From: Phytophthora colocasiae
Taxonomy: Eukaryota > Oomycota > Peronosporomycetes > Peronosporales > Peronosporaceae
Assembly: GCA_018806915.1 (NCBI GenBank)
Contig: JAGKQI010000055.1
Location: 124,001-188,000, forward strand
Direction: 5' to 3'
DNA: 64,000 nucleotides
A program made the position numbers and the translations under genes. Shown here one piece after another: positions 41,895 through 52,794 of this stretch (position 1 is its first letter; each line of letters opens with the position of its first letter). The notes beneath the pieces are model-generated. The model made no database searches. It saw nothing but the letters and a program-made list of their open reading frames with translations, and was not told the DNA's origin.

Positions 41895-42465
41895 GCGAGC
41901 GCCACATTGAAATAAAAGATGTGGCGCTATGCCCAGCCTCCATGGCAAGTGGCAACGTTTCCTTTAGTCGACGCCGAAAAATACCCTGAAAAACACAAGA
42001 AACATCGTCGTCGACGTGGAAAAGCAGATAGATCCTTCAAGTTTCAAGCGGCTACAGCTCCAACTTCCCTCTCGCACAATGGCCGTGCGGTTTGTTCCAG
42101 GTTCTTTTACCAGTTTTGTCGCTCGGCTGGGCCACTTTTTGCATGCTGAAGAGGAGTGAAAGCTCTCGTACAGTGGCAACTGGTGGTTCAGCTGGCGGCT
42201 GACTGTGAAGTCGCAGGTCCAATGTCGCACTTGCACGTTGAAGAGGAGGGCAGTCAAAACTCTCGTCGTTTAGGACACGGTCAGGTCTATTTCGTTTCCG
42301 AGGAGTCTTTTGCCAGTTGGCGTGGACCAAAAGTTAATATAGAGATCGACACTACTCGATCTTTTCTTCCCGTTATTCGCCAGTTACCTTAGTCACTTGA
42401 CGTCAGTCACTCTTTGACGGAGACCCAAATCTTGCCAGTGTTAAAGTTTCTAAAGGTTTGCAACA
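41895..42465 (+). other. Intergenic, partly duplicated Pmp3 downstream sequence
   Basis: Shares blocks with 38325-38640. No gene seen. It precedes the next Pmp3 gene. Confidence 0.45.
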
Positions 42466-42774
42466 ATGGGCCACGCCGTGGATGATGCCGACACTTGGTT
42501 TGAGGGGGACGAGCGTCGTTCGTCCTCCAGTGCTTCAAACTTCGACTGGGACAAAACTGCGCGTTTGATCTGCGCTGTGCTGCTGCCACCTCTCGGAGTG
42601 TTTCTGCAAACGGGTTGCAACAAGGACCTTGCGATTAATGGACTGCTCACGCTCTTCGGGTGCGTGGTGCAACGCTGGTGAGGAGAGAAACTGCTAACTG
42701 TTTTCTTGTAATTTGTGCACTGTAGCTACGTGCCTGGGATCATCCATGCCGTCTACGTGATCTGCGTGAGTTAA
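42466..42774 (+). CDS. PMP3: Pmp3-family proteolipid with N-terminal extension
   Basis: Exon 1 42466-42659, intron 42660-42725 (GTGCGT...TGTAG, 66 nt), exon 2 42726-42774; 80 residues. A polar N-terminus of about 24 residues (MGHAVDDADTWFEGDERRSS) precedes the Pmp3 core LICAVLLPPLGVFLQTGC, LAINGLLTLFG and YVPGIIHAVYVI. The ending (CVS) lacks the usual charged KE. The frame is intact. Small two-helix membrane protein. Confidence 0.85.
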
Positions 42775-42872
42775 TAGCAAGTGCTGGGGAGGGTAATCGA
42801 GATCGATTAATCCATGAAGTTGAATGCCTTTCACTTGGCGTTCGTTCTACATGTAGTTCGCTTCCCACTTGG

Positions 42873-44491
42873 CTAAAATCCACAGAGACAACCAGCCAGT
42901 TTCTGCTTGACTTCGTTGATGATCGTATTCGCGCGGGAATCGAGCTCCGCCCACATACTCAGCACAGACGCAGGGCCAATGATGGAGCCCACAGCGTACA
43001 CTTGGTCTCCTTCGACGTCGTCTGGGCTCGAATTGGAGGCATACAGTAATAAAGAGCCACCTCCAGAAGCATTCACCTCTCGTACCAGACGCTTGGTCAA
43101 TTCATTCATATCCACATGATGATGGTGGCGAAGCATCGTCTCATCCAGAGTGGACGTAGGACACGTGAGACGGAAAGCAACCGTCGTAGCTTCCTTAGAA
43201 CGTGCCAGCATCTCAAAACGTTCGTCTGCATCTAGCTTCTCGAGAGCAGTGACTTGGGTCAACTCATTTCCGGATTCCAACTGGGCTGTCGATCTTGACA
43301 AGCAAAACTCGAGACTCTCGAGGGCTTGCGCTTCATCAAAGTGCTCAGCGTTGCCAGCATTGTGGCTGTTAAATCCAATCACGACAAACTGAGTCTTTGG
43401 TGTTGATTGCCAAACACCAGCGTTCTCGACCTCCAATCGCTGTTTACCGCTGAGCTGCACCACGAAACGATATTTCGGTAGTTCAGCAATGTACATGACA
43501 CCCTTCGCTCGCAGTGTTCCTTGAGGTAAATGATTCTGGATCCAATCGTGAACTGCTGCCAACGGCGTCGGATCCGTTCGCTCGAACGCCACAGAAGCAA
43601 AAGCTTGGGAAGATTGTTGATCATCATTCACCACCGCCTCGGCTCCTCTTTCCACACGTAGCCGACTAGTAGCAGGTGTCACCGCCCCGTTCAAAGCACT
43701 GAGCCCAGTATTCCACTGAGCCTGTACCTTTTCATGATTCACTCCTCCGCCATTGTACACATCTTCCGGTGGGGCGATATCCAGCACATGCGGCAAGTAC
43801 ACCCGACCATGATCCGTCTCGTAGATCCGAGCACAAGGAGCGTATTTTTCAATAACTTGACGTGCAATTTTCAACTTCTGCTCGTCCAGTAAGTCCACCT
43901 TGTTCAGAAGAACAACATCAGCGCATCGCAGTTGTCGAACAGCCACAGCACAAGGCTCCACCCCTTTTGCAGCATCTTGAGCCACAGCATCTCCGTCCCC
44001 CACGGCCACCACCGAGTCCAGTCGAGCACGTGTCATTTTACCGAATTTCTCCTGCACAGCCGACAATTAACTTTAGCGTCGGATCTGTAGTTCCGCTAGT
44101 CTCCATTACCAAGTAGTCTACATGACCAAGTGCAGCGTCTTCATCTTCATTGAGAACCTGCCAGACAGCATCTTTAAATGCAGCCAAGCTGCTGTTCAGG
44201 TCCGCCTTGAGGCTGGAAGAGCTTGTTGCCGTTACCTGCCAATTGGTTGGCCACTAACAACGCATCCACATTGATGGCAGCCAAATCACTGACCGCACAG
44301 GCCACTCGAAGATTCAGTTTATGCTGCAGAATATGCTGCAGCAGCGACGTCTTGCCAGCGCCCAGGAAGCCCGTGACGATGGTCACGGGGACACGTCGCT
44401 TCTGTGCATTGCGGGCCAGAAGCTGCCGCTCAGCGCCCAAGCACAGATTCACGCGGGTCGCGGCCAACTCGAGATCCGTCGCCGTCGGCAT
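42873..44491 (-). pseudogene. CobW/COG0523 metallochaperone-type GTPase, frame-broken
   Basis: The N-terminal frame (44174-44491) has Walker A in TIVTGFLGAGKTSLL. A middle segment (about 44067-44180) in another frame holds VDYLVMETSGTTDP (Walker B/switch). The long frame (42873-44066) has LNKVDLLDE (G4), a His-rich stretch (HHHHVD) and a CobW C-terminal domain. So two one-base frame changes occur, near 44205 and 44070. The metal-binding motif that should follow QL..NG (GCxCC) is replaced by NKLFQ-type sequence at about 44215, with the frame change right next to it. Family members deliver zinc, cobalt or nickel using that motif, so this copy looks disabled; a local sequence error is the alternative. 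Confidence 0.75.
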
Positions 44492-44642
44492 TCCGTTTTC
44501 CTACCAGATCTGATGTGTTCCAGATGGCTTCCAGTATTTAGAACGAGCTAAAATGTTGCTTCCAAGACAACTTGCACGCTGGGTATTGCTTTGCGTCACG
44601 TCCCAGAGAGAATTCTTCATCACCCAACGTGTACTGGGTTTT

Positions 44643-44656
44643 GTCATTGTTCAATT
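44643..44656 (+). promoter_or_regulatory. Oomycete Inr/FPR-like core promoter
   Basis: GTCATTGTTCAATT, about 45 bases before the ATG at 44702. Close to the Inr/FPR consensus. Confidence 0.5.
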
Positions 44657-44701
44657 GGCTTTCTGACCGCCACCACCACAGTTTGAAGTTTTGCCTCAGC
44701 C

Positions 44702-44954
44702 ATGGCCATTACGTGGGGAGACTGTCCGCGCTTGCTGTGCTCTATCTTACTGCCTCCACTCGGCGTGTTCTTCCAAGTGGGTTGTAACAAGGATTTCGCT
44801 ATCAATTGCCTGCTGACACTGCTAGGGTGCGTGGAAATATTGGTTTGCTATAGGTCAAGTAGTATGCAATAACATCCTGAGTCTACTTTCCCGTTGTCAC
44901 TATAGATACATCCCTGGAATTATCCATGCCGTGTACATCCTTGTTAAGGAGTGA
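44702..44954 (+). CDS. PMP3: Pmp3-family proteolipid
   Basis: Exon 1 44702-44826, intron 44827-44905 (GTGCGT...TATAG, 79 nt), exon 2 44906-44954; 57 residues. MAITWGDCPRLLCSILLPPL, FAINCLLTLLG, then YIPGIIHAVYILVKE. All core features are intact. It differs from the 39533 copy at several core positions, so the duplication is not recent. Likely plasma membrane, cation or membrane-potential homeostasis by family. Confidence 0.9.
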
Positions 44955-45190
44955 GGAGACTCAAAAGACCACCGGATGAAGCCAGGTTTGTACTTCGGTG
45001 GAATGTGTAGCAGTTGGGTTTGCTGGGCATGAATATCACCGTCGGGTTGCAACGTTGATCATGAAGTTGCCTTTTTACCAACATTCCTTACATCTTACAA
45101 AACCCAAATCAAAATCATCTCAGCTTCGGCTGTGTTCTAAAGACTCGAGGCATTTCGTCAGCCTTCAGCATTATTCAAGTTTCTACTAAT

Positions 45191-46138
45191 ATGAACGATC
45201 CTTTGGTTTCTGGCGGCGTTATGCTGCTCATTTGCTTGGGCGTGACAGTCTTAATGCAGTGCAGCTTCTTCGCTGTGGCTTATACATGTCAGTTCGACAA
45301 GGTGACGGATCTGGCTGGAGCGCTCAACTTCACTGTGCTGGCGGTGCTGTCGCTCGTGCTTCAGGACGTGTATGACACTCGCGGGATTGTCGTCACTTGT
45401 CTTCAAGTAGTGTGGGCGCTGCGTCTTGGCTCCTTCCTACTCATTCGTGTGCTCAAGCGCGGCAAGGACGAGCGCTTCGACGAGATGCGGTCTAACTGTT
45501 TGGCATTCTTTGGTTTCTGGGTGTTCCAGATCCTATGGGTCTTCCTAGTTTCGCTGCCGGTAGTCCTTGCAAACTCGTGCGGTGACCAGATCAACGGCAG
45601 CTTTGGCAACCCACGAGATATCGTGGGAATTATCCTTTGGGCTATCGGGATGGCGGTAGAATACGCTGCTGACACGTCCAAGTCAGCGTTCAATGGAGAC
45701 CCTACAAACAAGGGCAAGCTGCTGCGTTCGGGTGTGTGGAAGTATTCGCGCCATCCAAACTACTTCGGCGAGATCTTGTGCTGGATAGGAGTGACTATCG
45801 TGGCTAGTGCTAACTTCGGCAATCAAGCGGGCGAGACGTGGTTCTATTACGTCAGCTGCATCAGCCCCGTGTTCACTTTCCTAGTGCTCATGTATCTGTC
45901 GGGTGTTCCCTTGGCGGAAGATCGTTATGATGAGCGCTTCGGTCTCGACCCAGACTACGTAGAGTACAAACGCTCTACCAGTCCGTTGATTATGCTTCCT
46001 CCAGCAATCTACCGCCCAATTCCGGACTCAGTCAAGCGCTGGTGCTTGTTCGAGTTGCAGAGATACTCGCGCAAATTGCGCGAGTTACACGACACCGACG
46101 GGAAAATGCCACCTACGAACTACCAAGCCATTTCCTAG
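45191..46138 (+). CDS. DUF1295 / steroid reductase-ICMT-like membrane enzyme
   Basis: 315 residues with about six to seven hydrophobic spans. The SGVWKYSRHPNYFGEILCWIGV block (about 181-202) is the hallmark of DUF1295 and isoprenylcysteine methyltransferase-like proteins. The later EDRYDERFGLDPDYVEYKRST block fits too. Substrate unknown; relatives use NADPH or S-adenosylmethionine on lipids. Upstream, AGCATTATTCAAGTTT just before the ATG is initiator-like. No break seen. Confidence 0.85.
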   Translation: MNDPLVSGGVMLLICLGVTVLMQCSFFAVAYTCQFDKVTDLAGALNFTVLAVLSLVLQDVYDTRGIVVTCLQVVWALRLGSFLLIRVLKRGKDERFDEMRSNCLAFFGFWVFQILWVFLVSLPVVLANSCGDQINGSFGNPRDIVGIILWAIGMAVEYAADTSKSAFNGDPTNKGKLLRSGVWKYSRHPNYFGEILCWIGVTIVASANFGNQAGETWFYYVSCISPVFTFLVLMYLSGVPLAEDRYDERFGLDPDYVEYKRSTSPLIMLPPAIYRPIPDSVKRWCLFELQRYSRKLRELHDTDGKMPPTNYQAIS

Positions 46139-46528
46139 AGTGAAATTGCCAAAGATCCAGTAGTTGTGTCTCAACGTAACGATATCCGGGGATCATCACC
46201 TGCATCGAACGGTAATACATGTAACACCACGATAATAAGAAAAAAATCAAAGAGCATGTTTCTTTAAAAAAAAATGGTATGGAATTTTCAAAGAAAACTG
46301 CATGGATGGCGAAAAGCTGAGCAATCCTGGGAAGCAGCAGCCGCTCGATGGCTGTCTCGATCCTCCGTCCTAATATTACACCTGCCAACGCGCTGCCGCC
46401 TGACGTCCTCTCCGTGTCGACACCCCCCCCCCCCCAGCCTTTAGGGGTCAGCGCTTGACTGATCGCGAGTCGCTTGTCGCTAATTCCATTCCTCATCTGC
46501 ATGAACCCATATCCAGCTTATGACCAGC
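46139..46528 (+). other. Convergent intergenic region with C13 run
   Basis: Separates the ends of two converging genes. Contains A-runs near 46250-46275 and a run of 13 C at 46423-46435. No gene. Confidence 0.6.
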
Positions 46529-46990
46529 TTACAGCTTCTCCAGCTTGCTGAATTCACCACCGCCAGGGTTGCGACGCGCCAGTTCCGCGCGATCCGCCGT
46601 CTTAAAGTCGAACGTGCAGTTGTGCTGGTCTTCAAACCGGTGGGAGCTGCAGAACACGTAGCCGCAGCGGCACTCGATCGCCGTGAGCCCAACCTTCTTC
46701 TTGCACTCCCAGCAGCGCTTCTTGTTCTTCTGGACCAGCTTCTCCACTGGCTTCTCGGCTTCCTCTTCCTTCACCGCCGCGGTATTGTTGTCTGCAGCTT
46801 CAATCTTCACAGTCTCCAGCTTAGCTGATTCGTCAACACTCTGTTCCGCCGCACGGGGGGAAGCTGCAGCCGCCTGACGGTCCGACATGGTCTTCTTCCA
46901 GCAAACACTGCACATGCCGCCGCTGCCAGGCGCTCCGAAGAAACCGCAGCCGTTCAGACACAGCTCCACGCTCTCACGTTCCTGCTGCAT
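46529..46990 (-). CDS. A20/AN1 zinc finger protein (SAP-like)
   Basis: 153 residues. The A20-type finger lies near the N-terminus (C11, C15, C27, C30 in CLNGCGFFGAPGSGGMCSVC). A Glu/Ala-rich linker (about 40-88) follows, and then an AN1 finger (CWECKKKVGL.AIECRCGYVFCSSHRFEDQHNC). This matches stress-associated proteins, which bind ubiquitin through A20 and act in stress signalling in other eukaryotes. Intact; the start at 46990 places the finger at the usual distance. Confidence 0.9.
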   Translation of the reverse strand: MQQERESVELCLNGCGFFGAPGSGGMCSVCWKKTMSDRQAAAASPRAAEQSVDESAKLETVKIEAADNNTAAVKEEEAEKPVEKLVQKNKKRCWECKKKVGLTAIECRCGYVFCSSHRFEDQHNCTFDFKTADRAELARRNPGGGEFSKLEKL

Positions 46991-48246
46991 GGTGCTCTGT
47001 CGCTTGGTAAATGCAAATAGACGAGGAAAACCCCTTCCTCTTCTTGTAGCAGACGCTCCTCAGTCGCCTCGCTCGCTTGTTCCCCACCCAGAGAAACGAT
47101 GAATGAACAAGCGTTCTCTACCTTCTGAGAAAATGAAGAGACGCTTTCTATTTTTGGCCAATTACATTGGCTCTAGGATAACCTTGAAACACCTGTAACG
47201 CAGCGTTGTGAATATGCAATAAAGCAATCGCTGCGCTGTAAATCTTGTTGGTATAAGGTACCTTTGTTGGCAGCGGCCACAGCCAGGAAGCTGCTACACC
47301 TACATACGCTGCTTTAAGTATGCCTGGCTGGCTTTGATACTGCTCCATCTCAATCTACAGTGCAATGTTTTCAGATTGCGCAATCCGATCAAACTGCAAT
47401 GTACTGGTAAGACTTTTCTTGTGGTCTGGGCAGCGACTTCCGTTCGAGTCGAACGGTTCGACATTAGTTTGGCGATCAGCTCACGGCGGAGATCTAGTTC
47501 TAAAATTGATGCAGCTCGTGTGTTCTGCTTGTGTTCTCTTCGGCAAAGTCTGTGCGCGGGTATTGAAGTTGAAGGCAAACCTCAGGTACACTACATGTAG
47601 CATATATTTGTTGGAACCAACCTGGAAACTGACACCGTACATTTAACTCTGACGCTAGTGTATGCCCGCCTGTATGTCAGCGTGCAACTGCAGTAAGTAT
47701 TTTGTGTTGCAAGGTTGACAAAGCCAATCTATCCTGCTTGTCTGCATCACGACGATTTTTCTGAGTCCAAACGGCAAGGCATACAGTATGCCAGTATTTC
47801 CAGGCTGGAATCCAGCTACACCAGTAGCTGCACCGCTAGCTTGATCAAAGTGATAGTGAAACGTATGCTAAGAAATCTCAACTGAATTACGCTTGAAGCT
47901 TGGGGGAAAAACACCCCACTGCATATATTTCATCGGCTACTAGCCGAAGCCAGAGGCTGTGAACTACAGCTTTGTGATTGAGATTTTGTTCCTGACAAAT
48001 TGTCAATGGCAAAATGCTTTACGGTACGTGGGCATTGTGGGGTCGTACTTTCCTGACCAGAATGACACTGTCGCCGCCATTGGTGCTGTATGCTGATGCT
48101 TCCATGGCAAATCGGATGTGGCACGAAAAGCTTCTCAACTCCACTGGAGTCTCCAGATTACCATTGCCAGATGTTGTCAATCCTACTTCACAAGTGTCAC
48201 TCCATACTTTATCCAAGATAACACACACGCTCGAATCCACTCCATT
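46991..48246. other. Intergenic, 1.26 kb
   Basis: No supported gene. Short frames overlap on both strands. The first 110 bases are probably the promoter of the reverse-strand A20/AN1 gene. Confidence 0.5.
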
Positions 48247-48708
48247 GGGGGGGTTCACACCGGCAAATTTCCAGTAGATTACAAGAAAGTCCATTTCTCC
48301 AAATTTACTGAAATCGGCGAGTTGCCTTCCAACCGGTTAATCTTCAGCTGCCTCAGAGAACACAGACAAAATGGCGGGGGCCAGCGTATCCCCAGCAGAT
48401 CTGGTCGCGATTCGTTGGTTTATTGAACGCGGCGAAGATAATGGAGAGAGTAGCAGTGAAGAGAGCGACGGTGATTACAGCTACGACATCGCCCCGCTAC
48501 TCCCTTACGCTACGAGTGGCTCTGACCTTGCTCCACGCTCGCCATGGCCTTCTTGGATTCTCCCCTACTGCAAACTGAAGAAATTCCGAGTAGCTGATCT
48601 CCCTACTCGGAAAAAGTACCACTCTTCTGCAAATTCGGTCAAACGAGACACGAAAAAGACTGGTTTATGTAAGTCGCCTACTGGAAATTTGCCGGTGTGA
48701 ACCCCCCC
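48247..48708. mobile_element. Short TIR transposon with G7 termini
   Basis: 462 bp with perfect 31-bp terminal inverted repeats beginning GGGGGGGTTCACACCGGC (48247-48277 and 48678-48708), flanked by ATT (48244-48246 and 48709-48711). Termini with a G run and a 3-bp A/T target fit PIF/Harbinger. An internal frame (48371-48700) has no known domain. It ends 17 bases before the first in-frame ATG of the START-FYVE gene frame, so it lies in that gene's promoter or leader. Confidence 0.75.
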
Positions 48709-48779
48709 ATTACAAGCCTCTCTACATGCGTGTCAACTATCAGTCGCAAAAACACTTTGCCATCGACGGCTTGTGTCCC

Positions 48780-50444
48780 ATGGCGTCAAGCATGCCTCCC
48801 GTCCAGTTCAGCGCCTCGCGCCGTGCACAGCTCGACCGCAAGTGCGACGACCTCATTGACCGCGCATTAAGTACGCACGACAAATTCCACGCGGCTGCGA
48901 ATCTCGGGGACTGGCAACGAGTTCGTCGTCGAAACGCCATGAACGTCTACCGTCCTCGCTCTGCTGGCGGCACGGAGGGGCCACGTGTGCTTTTAGGCAG
49001 TGGAATTGTGCCTGGAACGCTGGACGATGCGCTTAACGGCGTGTACTGCGACTCTACCGAGAGTTTACGTATCTGCAAAAGCCTTTTAAGTGACAAATTC
49101 GTGGATGGCGCCGTGTTGCGAGTCTTCGAAGCGCATAACCTCCGAGCGCCAATTGTTTTCGCAGGGATCAAGTGGTTCATCATGCGGGGCTTTGCAGGGA
49201 CCAGTGGGTTATTGAATGACAAGGATATGCTCACGTACGAGCGCATGGGACGCATCGTAGACCGCAACGGCCAGTACTTCTCGTATCACGTGCTGCAGTC
49301 GATTGATCTTCCGGAACGCCCTGCCAATAGGGAACGAGGCTTACAACGAGTAGATATCTCGTGGTGTTATCTGTATCGGCAGTTGAGTCCGGACTGGTTG
49401 GGTGTCTTCATGCTGGGGGATCTGGATTTGAATACCGTCATTCCGCATAGTATTTCGAGCTTTATTTCGGCGGAGAGAGTGCTGAGTGCTGGGAATTTCC
49501 TCCGCTGTGCGAGGGCCAAGCGTTTCTCAGCGTTAATGGCAAGTAATATGGGGGTGGAAACGGAAAAGGGTGCGCCACACTGTGTGGTTTGTCTATCGCC
49601 TCCTCCAAAGATGCTGGGATTTTCCCACAAACTTTGCATGGGATGTCGACAAAACGTGTGTCGGAAATGCCGTCAACGTCGACATGTTTTCCGTTTGCAG
49701 TTGCGGTCAGCAAAGCCAGCGACGGAGTATTTTTGCCGTTTGTGTATCGACAAAGTGACTCGAAGTAGCGGGGCGAAGAGCAGCGCAAAACTGGATGAAG
49801 TGCACGACGTGTTGAACGGATCGCGACTCGGGTCTTCACGCTCGGGGGATCAGTCGAAAGCGGAATTGTCAGGGTCCAAGTCAGGGCTCCACGAGTCCAT
49901 GCGATTGGACAAGCTGGCAGAGTTCACGCGTAGGTGCCACGATAGTATCGCAATGGAGGAGGAGACGATCACGTGGAACCAAGAGGAATTATTGGAGATC
50001 TCGCGATTCCTCGAGTCCTCCAGCAATAAATCTCGCCGTCGCGAACAACGTCGAAGGTCGGGATCTGGTCCCCACACTGCATCAAGCCAGGGTTCTCGAC
50101 GTCGGCATTGGAGTGGCGACAATTCGAGCAGTTCAGCCACTTCCAACAGCCGACAAGAGTCACCTCCAGCGTACGACAGGCATTACGACTACTCGGACAG
50201 CCCAACGGCGGAGAACGGCTACACGGATGAGACGAAGTACTTTGAAGAGGAGTCAGTGGAGTCTGGACCATGGACCGAGTGTCTGCCGAACGAACGCAGC
50301 GGCAAATGGACGGTTGTGTTTGACGAAGACCGACAGGAGTACGTTCGGATTCGAGTGCCCGGTCTGGATCCGGATTCGGATCCACTAGGAAACTCACGAA
50401 TCAAGGAGAAGCCAAAAGCGGTGTGCATTGACGAGCTGGATTGA
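48780..50444 (+). CDS. START-FYVE protein, forward copy
   Basis: 554 residues from ATG 48780 (MASSMPPVQFSASRR), chosen because the reverse paralogue starts at the matching point; an ATG at 48726 is in frame. A START-like lipid-binding region spans about 50-270 (KWFIMRG, RIVDRNGQYFSYHVLQSIDL). A FYVE-type zinc module follows (about 280-330: CVVC, C..C, CRKC, CRLC). The rest is a low-complexity Ser-rich tail ending in ELD. START-FYVE combinations are typical of oomycetes and would couple lipid binding to phosphoinositide-rich membranes. No classical R(R/K)HHCR box was seen; it has RQNVCRKCRQ. Confidence 0.88.
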   Translation: MASSMPPVQFSASRRAQLDRKCDDLIDRALSTHDKFHAAANLGDWQRVRRRNAMNVYRPRSAGGTEGPRVLLGSGIVPGTLDDALNGVYCDSTESLRICKSLLSDKFVDGAVLRVFEAHNLRAPIVFAGIKWFIMRGFAGTSGLLNDKDMLTYERMGRIVDRNGQYFSYHVLQSIDLPERPANRERGLQRVDISWCYLYRQLSPDWLGVFMLGDLDLNTVIPHSISSFISAERVLSAGNFLRCARAKRFSALMASNMGVETEKGAPHCVVCLSPPPKMLGFSHKLCMGCRQNVCRKCRQRRHVFRLQLRSAKPATEYFCRLCIDKVTRSSGAKSSAKLDEVHDVLNGSRLGSSRSGDQSKAELSGSKSGLHESMRLDKLAEFTRRCHDSIAMEEETITWNQEELLEISRFLESSSNKSRRREQRRRSGSGPHTASSQGSRRRHWSGDNSSSSATSNSRQESPPAYDRHYDYSDSPTAENGYTDETKYFEEESVESGPWTECLPNERSGKWTVVFDEDRQEYVRIRVPGLDPDSDPLGNSRIKEKPKAVCIDELD

Positions 50445-50456
50445 GTAGCGTTTAAT

Positions 50457-50495
50457 GAGTTGAAGTATCACAATGTGATACTATCGCTTCAACTC
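50457..50495 (+). other. Imperfect hairpin 3' of START-FYVE gene
   Basis: GAGTTGAAG ... CTTCAACTC (9-bp stem) enclosing the palindrome TATCACA A TGTGATA. It lies 12 bases after the stop codon, so it would be in the 3' UTR. Confidence 0.6.
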
Positions 50496-50810
50496 ACAAG
50501 TTTTGACTAGAAATTGCACCGAATGCAGTAGTGTCAGAACTGAGCATGGTACATTTGTATCCATTCATAGCATCGCGGCAACGGGTGCAAACAAGTAACT
50601 GTATCCATTGCAGCACCACGAAGTACATGTACCGGTACAATGTAAAAGTTGGTAAGAGGTTTCCACAAGGTAACGATGATGGTCATGACCAGCAACTGGC
50701 AGCAACAGCTTCGTGAGTGAGGGTTGACCAGACGATGTCAAAAGCAGACTGTATCGGATACAGAACTTCAGTACGTGTGCTGCATTTCACCAGACTGTCA
50801 ATGCTATAAT

Positions 50811-51945
50811 AGGGGGGGTCAAAGTCGTCCAAAACTATGTCTATTTGTATGCAAAACGTGTATCCATTTCATTTGCATAAGCGTGCCCATTTTGAAATGG
50901 ACCCGGTCATGAGCGGGTCCATTTTAAAACGAAGCGTGGGCAAAACACACACACACACAGCGGAGTGACCTTCACTCTTGTTTCCGCACTCGAGTGCGCG
51001 CGCACGCCCACCAAGCCGAGCACATCTGCGTCTCCGTTCATCCCTGTCCGCACAAGCGTCGGCGATCAGGTACACTACACTCTTGTCGCGAGGCAATGCC
51101 GCTCTTGACTTGCTGCTGGCATTGTGTGCGCTGTAGGAATGGGGAAGACCGCATGAGCCTCGAAGGTCCACCTCACCAGCGATGATTACCGCATTATTGT
51201 GGGCTGGATGGAAGACAAAGAGCATTTTGACTGGATTCATGGGACCTCGGAGAAGACAACCGTGAGCGGAGAGCCTAAAGTGACCAAGTCCGCCGCCTTC
51301 AATGCCCTTGCCGAGCATCGTTTCAAGAACTCCACGAACCCCAAATCAATGCAGCCACAATGCGCTCCCGCTGGACAAGGTACAAGACCAAGTACACCGA
51401 TACTCTCAAGGCCAAGACATCAGAGACAGGAATGGGACTCACACCGCAAGAGCTCAACAAAGGCATGACGATTGAAGACAAGATAAACGAGATGTGCCCG
51501 CATTTTGACCGCATGGATAGCTTGTTCAGAGAGAAGCCAAACGTGCAACCAGCGGGGACACTTGAGATGGGAGCTGTTGTGACGTCTAACAGCGACTCGA
51601 CGATTGACGAAACAGAGATTACCAGCACCACGCAGCCTACCCACCAAAGTGTAGCGTTTTCAGCAAGTGCAATAGCTTCTCATCCCGGTGGATCCGCGTT
51701 CTCTGCATCAAATTCGTCCAGCGAGGAGCTGTTGTCTTCATCTTCATCGCGCAGGCGGATATGACCCCTAGAAGCTCCGAGAGGAGCTGCTGGCGCTCAG
51801 AAGTCTTCGGCATATCGCGGAATGAAAATACACACCTCTTGATACTTTGACCCGCCCCTTTTTATTTATTGGTCGAAATAATGTCTATTTGTCTGTGAAA
51901 AAGCTGTCGGCCTTTTCTGTCTGTTCGCCAACTTTGACCCCCCCT
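50811..51945 (+). mobile_element. Harbinger-like element with G7 termini and a Myb/SANT-like ORF remnant
   Basis: 1135 bp with 15-bp inverted ends AGGGGGGGTCAAAGT, flanked by AAT (50808-50810 and 51946-51948). ATGTCTATTTGT occurs near both ends. The G-run termini and 3-bp target match the element at 48247. No DDE transposase seen; only the DNA-binding-type ORF is present, so it is non-autonomous. Confidence 0.7.
51199..51764 (+). pseudogene. Myb/SANT-like DNA-binding protein remnant
   Basis: The open frame around 51150-51350 reads DDYRIIVGWMEDKEHFDWIHG and then AAFNALAEH. After a frame change near 51345, NAATMRSRWTRYKTKYTDTL and a Ser-rich C-terminus follow to 51764. This tryptophan-spaced layout is that of Myb/SANT-like proteins that accompany PIF/Harbinger transposases. 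Broken by one frameshift. Confidence 0.6.
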
Positions 51946-52794
51946 AATAACCACGAACTTACTGACGAGGTTACCCAAGTTGCAAATGTGATATCCTAGT
52001 GGCGACTTGCGTTCACTATGGGCATACGCTGCTCCAGTAGTTTGGCTGAATTCAAGCTGATGCCATCGACTAACGGTTGTCATCGGTCTCTTCTGCAAAA
52101 ACGCAGTGTCGGTGACCGATTAACGGACGTCGTGGCATGGTCCATGCCCGTCGCCTAATCCAATACATATCGGGTGCTCTGTTGCATTGCACCTTGCAGG
52201 TGTAAAAGCTCCAAAAGCTTGGCCAAAGAAATTTACCCACGAACTTCCCGACGTTCACGGAAATCGATTCAAAACGTAATTTTCAAACCGACGACCGGCC
52301 GTGAAGCACTGGTGCAGCCGATGGCTTCAAAAAGGGGGTGCCACGAATTTTCTGGCTCGAAATCTCCCCGTTTGCGCTCTTGGGTGGGCAGTGACTTCCC
52401 GCCGCCGTGGCCGGGAGTGATCTTCGCACTGGTGCCTCTCATGCGGATCGCTCGATTCATTTCCACTTTTGCTTTGTTTTCGCGACGTCCTGGGCTGAGG
52501 TTGTGCCCAGTTGCAAGGTAGACAGCCGGTCACTGTCGTGCGACCGTTTGCAGACTCCATCCGGCGATTTGGGGAAAACCCTCTGCACACTTTTGCTTTC
52601 CACCCTCGCCTGCCCGCACCGCATTTGCATTTGCCGCCGGTTCAGTTCCTATTTTTCCACGGAACTGAGCAACAGAAGCTACAGGTAAAACACAGAGTCA
52701 CTTTGTTTTTAAAGTGTTTAAAGTGTTTAAAGTGTTTAAAGTTATCCTAACCTTGTGCTCATTTGCAAGGTAGAGCGAGCTCAAGTGCCTGTGA
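51946..52794 (+). other. Promoter/intergenic region with TTTAAAGTG repeats
   Basis: No gene. TTTAAAGTG repeats three to four times at 52708-52743, about 55 bases before the ATG at 52795. The reverse complement of the same motif stands immediately before the kinase ATG at 58097. Confidence 0.5.

Noticed and set aside
46423..46435. C13 run as a transposon end
   Set aside because: No inverted partner or target duplication; likely a plain homopolymer between two gene ends.
48371..48700. Forward 109-codon frame as a host gene
   Set aside because: It is wholly inside the 462-bp inverted-repeat element and has no known domain.
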